A stretch of 11,301 nucleotides of DNA. Origin: Clostridia bacterium. GTDB lineage: Bacteria > Bacillota > Clostridia > Christensenellales > UBA1242. Positions 6,753 through 11,301 of the stretch are shown here, piece after piece. Location of the stretch: NCBI GenBank assembly GCA_017650795.1, contig JAGCEE010000246.1, positions 1-11,301 of the forward strand. The letters run 5' to 3'. How positions within the stretch are numbered: the stretch's first letter is position 1; each line of letters opens with the position of its first letter. The position numbers and the translations under genes are program-made. The notes under the pieces are model-generated. The model saw only the letters and a list, made by a program, of their open reading frames with translations, had not been told where the DNA came from and made no database searches.

Positions 6753-6781
6753 ATTATACCACAAAAATTAGTATAATACAA
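6753..6781 (-). promoter_or_regulatory. Sigma-A promoter with extended -10, upstream of the membrane protein
   Basis: On the minus strand, TTGTAT (6776-6781), an exact 17-bp spacer and TATAAT (6753-6758) are seen, the -10 being preceded by TGG. It lies just beyond the rpoZ terminator and would give a leader of about 85 bases. The -10 part, TGGTATAAT, is identical to that at 301-309. Confidence 0.75.
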
Positions 6782-6794
6782 GAAATTTTCCCGC

Positions 6795-6831
6795 AAAAAA
6801 GGGCAAACATTGTAATTTGCCCTCTTTTTTT
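6795..6831 (-). terminator. Intrinsic terminator after rpoZ
   Basis: On the minus strand GGGCAAA and TTTGCCC form a perfect 7-bp stem around an 8-base loop, followed directly by six T residues. The A-rich left flank makes it potentially bidirectional. It starts about 10 bases after the rpoZ stop. Confidence 0.9.
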
Positions 6832-6840
6832 AAATTTATT

Positions 6841-7041
6841 TTAATTATTGCTTGGAACTACTTTTCCTGAATAAATTTCGTCAGCGGCTGCTGCGATACA
6901 TTTTTTATTTAAATAATTTGGGTCGTTTTCTATATGTCTTTTTTCCAACTCTTTTGCTCTTTTTGCCATAAGACAAGCAAGTTCATACTTGTTGTTATGG
7001 GTTTTTGCTGCAAGTTCGTCAATTGGTGGTTGATTCATCAT
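6841..7041 (-). CDS. rpoZ: DNA-directed RNA polymerase subunit omega
   Basis: The 66-residue protein is the small omega subunit, which binds the C-terminal part of beta-prime and aids RNA polymerase assembly and stability. Diagnostic features are PPIDELAAKTHNNKYELACL (5-24), the AKRAKELEKR helix (26-35) and the C-terminal block AAAADEIYSGKVVP (50-63), equivalent to the usual A..EI..GK. The length is typical of Gram-positive omega. Two ATGs are adjacent (7041, 7038); AGAGG about 10 bases before the first supports it. The gene has a strong promoter in the short gap after ligA and ends at an intrinsic terminator. In many Bacillota rpoZ follows gmk; here it follows ligA. Confidence in identity is high. 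Confidence 0.92.
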   Translation of the reverse strand: MMNQPPIDELAAKTHNNKYELACLMAKRAKELEKRHIENDPNYLNKKCIAAAADEIYSGKVVPSNN

Positions 7042-7073
7042 AATAAATATACCTCTTTTTAATTGCTTACGCT

Positions 7074-7102
7074 ATTGTATCACAATATTTTAAAAATGTG
7101 AA
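7074..7102 (-). promoter_or_regulatory. rpoZ promoter (sigma-A, extended -10)
   Basis: On the minus strand, TTCACA (7097-7102, five of six), a 17-bp spacer and TACAAT (7074-7079, five of six) preceded by TGA form a near-consensus promoter. It sits wholly in the gap between the ligA stop and rpoZ, with a leader of about 26 bases, so rpoZ need not depend on read-through from pcrA-ligA. Confidence 0.75.
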
Positions 7103-7110
7103 TAGATTTT

Positions 7111-9057
7111 TTAAGATTTTTTTAGCATATTATAAAAATCATTTTCGCTAATTATTTTTATGCCAAAAGCAAGTGCCTTATCTAGTTTACTACCAGCCTT
7201 TTCGCCTGCCAAAACAATGCTTGTGTTTTTTGAAACAGATGAGGCTGTTTGCCCTCCATTTTGTTCTATTATTTTTGTTGCTTCGTTTCGACTTAATGTT
7301 GGAAGTGTGCCCGTTAAAACAAAAGTCAATCCATCAAACATTCCACCAATAGCCTTTTGCCCCTCACTAAGTGTTATGCCGGCACTTAAAAGGTCAGTAA
7401 TCATTTTATTGTTATATTCATCATCAAAGAAATTAACAATGCTACCCGCAACAATATCTCCAATATCTCTTAAAGATGCCAATTCTGTTAAAGTTGCATT
7501 TTTAATCATTTCTAGCGAACCAAAATATTTGACTAAATCTTTTGCAGTTTTTTCTCCAACGTTTGGAATACCAAGTGCATAAATAAAGTTTGCCAAATCT
7601 GCATTTTTTGATTTTTTTATTGAGTTTATTATATTTTCTGCCTTTTTTTCTTTAAATTTATCTAATTTTAATAAATCCCCTACGGTTAAGTCATATAACT
7701 CACTTGGTTCACCAATACCAAGTACATCGTATAGTTGCTGGCAAATTTGGTCTCTTATGCCCTCTATGTTCATTGCATTTCGACTAACAAAATGTGTTAG
7801 CCTATCAATAACTTGATCACGACAGCCATTTCTGTTTGGACAAAAAAGCAAAGCACCTTTTTCTTGCAATGGCTCACCACAACATGGACAATTTGTTGGC
7901 TTTTTTATTGGCTGACTTTCGGGCAAAAGTTCGGCAAGACCAAGTATTTCGGGTATAACCTCATTAGAACGTCTAACAAAAACCCTTGACATTTTTTGAA
8001 TTTGCTTTCGCTGTATATCACCATAATTGTTAAGTGTGGCTTTTTTTATTGTTGCCCCCGCAAGTTCAACGGGTTCTATTTCGCCTATCGGTGTTATTTT
8101 GCCAGTTCTTCCAACCTGCCAAATCACATCTTTTAGTATAGTAGAAACTTCCTGAGCCTCAAACTTGTATGCGATGGCCCACTTTGGAAATTTGGCAGTA
8201 TATCCAAACTCATCTCTTGATTTTATTTCATTTAGTTTTATAACAACGCCATCAATTAAAAAGCCAAGCTTGGTTTTAATTTGGTCTATTCTATTTATCT
8301 CGCTTATTATCTCATCCACACCATTACATAATTTTTGATATGGCTCGGACAAAAATTTGTTTTCGGCAATAAACTCATTCATCTCCATTTGAGTTTTAAA
8401 TATTTTACCCTCGGCAAGAAGAACATTATAACAGAAAAAATCCAAATTTCTTTTAGCTGTTTCTTTTGGGTCTAAATTTCTTATTGCACCACTAACTGCA
8501 TTTCTTGCATTTTTTAATGGCTCGTTTGATTTTGCATTATACTTTTTTAAGTTTTCGTCTGTAATCATTCCTTCGCCAGAAACAATAAGACGATTTTTAA
8601 ATGGTATTGATAATGGGACACTTTTTATTGTTTTTACTTGATTTGTCACATCTTCGCCAATAGTTCCATTGCCTCTTGTTGTTGCTCTAAATAAATTTCC
8701 ATTTTGATACTCTATTACAACGGTTAAACCATCATATTTATATCCTAATGTGAAAGTGCTTGAAGGAACAACGCTTTTAATGTCGGATATAAACTTTTTT
8801 ATTTCCTCCACCGTTCTACACTTATCTAAACTATACATTGGAATTTCGTGCGCCACTTTAACAAATCCATCTAAAACATCGCCACCAACTCGTCTGGTTG
8901 GAGAATCGTCTAAAACAATGCCTGTTTTTGCTTCTAGTTTCAATAATTCATCATACATCTTATCAAACTCTGCATCAGATATGGTTGGATTATCTAAAAC
9001 ATAATAATTGTAGCAATGCTTGTTTAATTCGTCTACAAGCCATCTCATTCTTTCCAT
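7111..9057 (-). CDS. ligA: NAD+-dependent DNA ligase LigA
   Basis: This enzyme seals nicks in DNA using NAD+, joining Okazaki fragments and completing repair. The 648 residues cover every domain: Ia (CYNYYVLDNPTISDAEFD, 15-32), adenylation with catalytic Lys107 in YKYDG, GEG (161-163), WAIAYKFEA (293-301), OB fold with WQVGRTGKITPIGEIEPV (313-330), a four-Cys zinc site (Cys390, Cys393, Cys406, Cys412), helix-hairpin-helix region (GIPNVGEKTAKDLV, 496-509) and C-terminal BRCT (about 571-648, FVLTGTLPTLSR). It departs from textbook LigA: RGNG (128-131) for RGDG, PMYSLDK (73-79) for PMLSLDN, and RRSNEVIP (362-369) for the usual R-AG-VIP. These suggest a divergent clostridial subgroup rather than loss of function. 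AGAGG precedes the ATG at 9057. The 48-bp gap after pcrA indicates co-transcription. Confidence 0.96.
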   Translation of the reverse strand: MERMRWLVDELNKHCYNYYVLDNPTISDAEFDKMYDELLKLEAKTGIVLDDSPTRRVGGDVLDGFVKVAHEIPMYSLDKCRTVEEIKKFISDIKSVVPSSTFTLGYKYDGLTVVIEYQNGNLFRATTRGNGTIGEDVTNQVKTIKSVPLSIPFKNRLIVSGEGMITDENLKKYNAKSNEPLKNARNAVSGAIRNLDPKETAKRNLDFFCYNVLLAEGKIFKTQMEMNEFIAENKFLSEPYQKLCNGVDEIISEINRIDQIKTKLGFLIDGVVIKLNEIKSRDEFGYTAKFPKWAIAYKFEAQEVSTILKDVIWQVGRTGKITPIGEIEPVELAGATIKKATLNNYGDIQRKQIQKMSRVFVRRSNEVIPEILGLAELLPESQPIKKPTNCPCCGEPLQEKGALLFCPNRNGCRDQVIDRLTHFVSRNAMNIEGIRDQICQQLYDVLGIGEPSELYDLTVGDLLKLDKFKEKKAENIINSIKKSKNADLANFIYALGIPNVGEKTAKDLVKYFGSLEMIKNATLTELASLRDIGDIVAGSIVNFFDDEYNNKMITDLLSAGITLSEGQKAIGGMFDGLTFVLTGTLPTLSRNEATKIIEQNGGQTASSVSKNTSIVLAGEKAGSKLDKALAFGIKIISENDFYNMLKKS

Positions 9058-9105
9058 AAATACCTCTGTAAATGCTGTATTTTTTAATTATTCCTGCATT
9101 TTTTA

Positions 9106-11301
9106 TTATTTTTTAATAATTTTTAATGGCGCAATGTCTAACATTAGTGTTTTTTTACCAAATGTTCCAAAATCTATATCTGCCATTTTTTTATCTGCCG
9201 AAATTGATGTTATTGTGCCAACACCAAATTTTGGATGTCCAACAATTTGTCCAACCATGTATTCTTTTGATGCCGTGCTTGAAACGTTTTTAATACCATC
9301 ATCCAAACTCTTTTGTGGTTTTGGAATATATATTGATTGAAAGTTTTGTTTTGTATTATATGAGTAGCCATCGTATTCATTATTGACAGGTTTATTATCA
9401 TAATCATCAAAAAAGTATTTTGGCCTTTCTTTTTTTGCTAATTCTGCCTCATAAATAAATTGACTTTCTTTTTCGTAATTTGTTCTTCCGTAAATAAATC
9501 TAGTTCGACAAGAAGACAAATACAACCTTTCACTTGCCCTTGTAAATGCAACGTACGCAAGCCTTCTTTCCTCTTCTAAATCCCTGTTATTCTCTTTTGC
9601 CCTAGAAAGAGGAAAAATTCCATCTTCCATTCCAACAACAAAAACAACCTTAAACTCCAAACCCTTTACTGCATGTATGGTTGCTATTGTCACATTGTCG
9701 GAATCGTCCATTGTGTCTATATCGGTTTGAAGGGTCACACTTTCTAGCCAATCAGCAAGTCCAAGTGTTGGATTTGAATGCATAAAACTTTTAACTGAAG
9801 AAATGAGTTGGTCTATATTTAAAAGTTTATCCAAATTATCATCATTATCGTTAGGGTATGCTTTTTTGATTTCAAAATCTTCTATAACTCTAATTACAAA
9901 TTCATCAAATGGCAATTCGGCTCTTAATTGTTGTAGTTTTAAATATGTATCCTTAAACTCTTTTATTTTATTGTAAATACCTTTTGCTTCTGGATATTTT
10001 TCGATGTTTAAAATAATATTTAAAACACTCTCGCCATTTTCTATCGCAATGCTCTTTAAACTTGAAACTGCAGAATCCCCGATGCTTCTTTTTGGAAAGT
10101 TAATTATTCTTAAAAGAGAGACTTCGTCTTTTGGATTAACAAATATCCTTAAATAAGAAAGAATATTCTTTATTTCGGCACGTTCAAAAAATTTAAAGCC
10201 ACCATAAATCTTGTGAGGAATATTATATGATAATAGTTTTTCTTCAAATGGCATTGTAAGTGCATTAAGTCTTACCAAAATTGCTATGTCCGAATATTTA
10301 TAGCCATGCCTTGCAACCAAACTATAAACAACACTGGCAACATTTTCGGCTTCTTCTTTTTCGTCGTAATACTTTTCGTATAGTACCTTGTTATCGCTTT
10401 CTTTGTCTGTCCAAAGTTGTTTGTCAAATCTTTCGTTGTTTAACGAAATTAGTTTGTTTGCAGAATCTAGAATGTTTTTTGTGCATCTGTAATTTCTTTC
10501 TAGTTTAAATACTTTTGTTCCGGCAAAGTCTTTTTTTATGTTAAAAATATTAGTAAAATCCGCACCTCGCCATGAATATATTGATTGGTCTTCGTCGCCA
10601 ACAACAAATAAATTATGATGCTTAGAAACTAACAATTTTACTAAATCATACTGAATTTTGTTTGTGTCTTGAAACTCGTCTACTAGCACATACTCAAAAC
10701 GATTTGAATAAAATTCCAAAACATCTGGGCATTTTATAAAAAGTTGATATGTTTTTGTTAGCAGGTCATCAAAATCCAGTGCATTATTATCTTTTAAGTT
10801 TTTTTCGTATTCTTTAAAAACCCTTATTATTGTATCAGCATCTTTTTGGTGTTGGATTTCATTTTCGTATGCTTCTATGGACATATTTTTATTCTTGCAG
10901 TTAGAAATATGGAATTCATAATTTTTTACATCATCCTCTATTCCAAATTCCTTTAATATTTGTTTTAAAAGCCTATTTGTATCGGTATCGGAATAAATTG
11001 TAAAGTTTCTATCATAAGAACAATCAAGTTTTTCTATATCCTGTCTTAAAATCCTTACACACATGCTATGAAATGTTGATATCCAAACTCTATTGCCACC
11101 CCGTACAAGTGCTTCTACTCTGATTTTCATTTCGTTTGCAGCCTTATTGGTGAATGTTATTGCTAGTATGTTATATGGGTCTACGCAAAGTGTGTTTATC
11201 AGATAAGCAATCCTATGTGTAAGTAGCCTTGTTTTTCCCGTGCCGGCACCCGCCGTCACAAGATTTACACCATCTATACTTAGTAATGCTTGTGTTTGCT
11301 C
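9106..11301 (-). CDS. pcrA: ATP-dependent DNA helicase PcrA (UvrD/Rep superfamily 1), 5' end off-window
   Basis: The 731 visible residues make up nearly all of a 3'-5' SF1A helicase used in repair, plasmid replication and removal of RecA or stalled polymerase. The reading frame continues to the window edge (EQTQALLSIDGVNL precedes the Walker box), so the GTG at 11259 is an internal valine and the true start lies outside. In visible numbering: Walker A AGAGTGKT (17-24), motif II DEFQDTN (208-214), motif III GDEDQSIYSWRGA (235-247), motif IV LERNYRC (267-273), motif V TIHAVKGLEF (541-550) and motif VI EEERRLAYVAFTRA (576-589). Residues about 682-728 (VGQIVGHPKFGVGTITSI...) form the Tudor-like tail that in PcrA contacts RNA polymerase, which favours PcrA over other UvrD-like helicases. 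First visible gene of a probable pcrA-ligA transcript. Confidence 0.95.
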   Translation of the reverse strand, partial: EQTQALLSIDGVNLVTAGAGTGKTRLLTHRIAYLINTLCVDPYNILAITFTNKAANEMKIRVEALVRGGNRVWISTFHSMCVRILRQDIEKLDCSYDRNFTIYSDTDTNRLLKQILKEFGIEDDVKNYEFHISNCKNKNMSIEAYENEIQHQKDADTIIRVFKEYEKNLKDNNALDFDDLLTKTYQLFIKCPDVLEFYSNRFEYVLVDEFQDTNKIQYDLVKLLVSKHHNLFVVGDEDQSIYSWRGADFTNIFNIKKDFAGTKVFKLERNYRCTKNILDSANKLISLNNERFDKQLWTDKESDNKVLYEKYYDEKEEAENVASVVYSLVARHGYKYSDIAILVRLNALTMPFEEKLLSYNIPHKIYGGFKFFERAEIKNILSYLRIFVNPKDEVSLLRIINFPKRSIGDSAVSSLKSIAIENGESVLNIILNIEKYPEAKGIYNKIKEFKDTYLKLQQLRAELPFDEFVIRVIEDFEIKKAYPNDNDDNLDKLLNIDQLISSVKSFMHSNPTLGLADWLESVTLQTDIDTMDDSDNVTIATIHAVKGLEFKVVFVVGMEDGIFPLSRAKENNRDLEEERRLAYVAFTRASERLYLSSCRTRFIYGRTNYEKESQFIYEAELAKKERPKYFFDDYDNKPVNNEYDGYSYNTKQNFQSIYIPKPQKSLDDGIKNVSSTASKEYMVGQIVGHPKFGVGTITSISADKKMADIDFGTFGKKTLMLDIAPLKIIKK

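Noticed and set aside
9063..9105. AAATGC/GCATTT inverted repeat between pcrA and ligA as a terminator
   Set aside because: The stem is only 6 bp with a 20-base loop and no following T-run, so it does not separate the two genes.
9020..9340. Plus-strand frames opposite pcrA, ligA and rnjA (for example 9020-9340, 4029-4325, 7160-7582, 10281-10508)
   Set aside because: All lie antisense to well-conserved domains, lack ribosome binding sites and have no recognisable features of their own.
11257..11259. GTG as the true start of pcrA
   Set aside because: The frame is open upstream to the window edge and encodes the expected sequence before the Walker A motif, so this codon is an internal valine.

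Overview
The window reads as ordinary chromosomal housekeeping DNA from a low-GC Gram-positive bacterium, most likely an uncultured clostridial (Bacillota) lineage. The grounds are AT-rich sequence (roughly one third GC by eye), Shine-Dalgarno sites such as AAGGAG, sigma-A promoters with TG-extended -10 boxes, and the gene set: RNase J, a PcrA helicase with its C-terminal Tudor-like domain, a YrrM/TrmR-type tRNA methyltransferase and an iron-sulfur RlmD/RlmCD-type rRNA methyltransferase. The standard bacterial code reads every gene without trouble. I see no phage, transposon, CRISPR array or RNA gene.

Nearly everything lies on the minus strand, so transcription runs from high to low coordinates. 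At the right edge is pcrA (its 5' end is outside the window), followed 48 bp later by ligA (NAD+-dependent DNA ligase) and then rpoZ (RNA polymerase omega). rpoZ has its own promoter and ends at a strong intrinsic terminator. Next is an uncharacterised multi-spanning membrane protein with a good promoter of its own. A 243-bp AT-rich, repeat-containing intergenic region leads into rnjA (RNase J), which is tightly coupled to a TrmR-like O-methyltransferase.

The only plus-strand gene (about 2456-3211) encodes a membrane-anchored protein with a predicted SPOR-like fold. It converges on the methyltransferase gene with 3 bp between stop codons and diverges from pgk. The pgk-tpiA pair (phosphoglycerate kinase, triose-phosphate isomerase; lower glycolysis) follows on the minus strand and ends at an intrinsic terminator. 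The stem of that terminator overlaps the promoter of the last gene, an rRNA uracil-5-methyltransferase cut by the left edge.

The themes are replication and repair (pcrA, ligA), transcription and RNA processing or modification (rpoZ, rnjA, trmR-like, rlmD-like) and glycolysis (pgk, tpiA). I found no convincing new multi-gene system. The points most worth a second look are the SPOR-like orphan, the inverted and direct repeats upstream of rnjA, a promoter sitting almost on the start codon of the rRNA methyltransferase, and non-canonical residues in the TIM loop 6 and in LigA.
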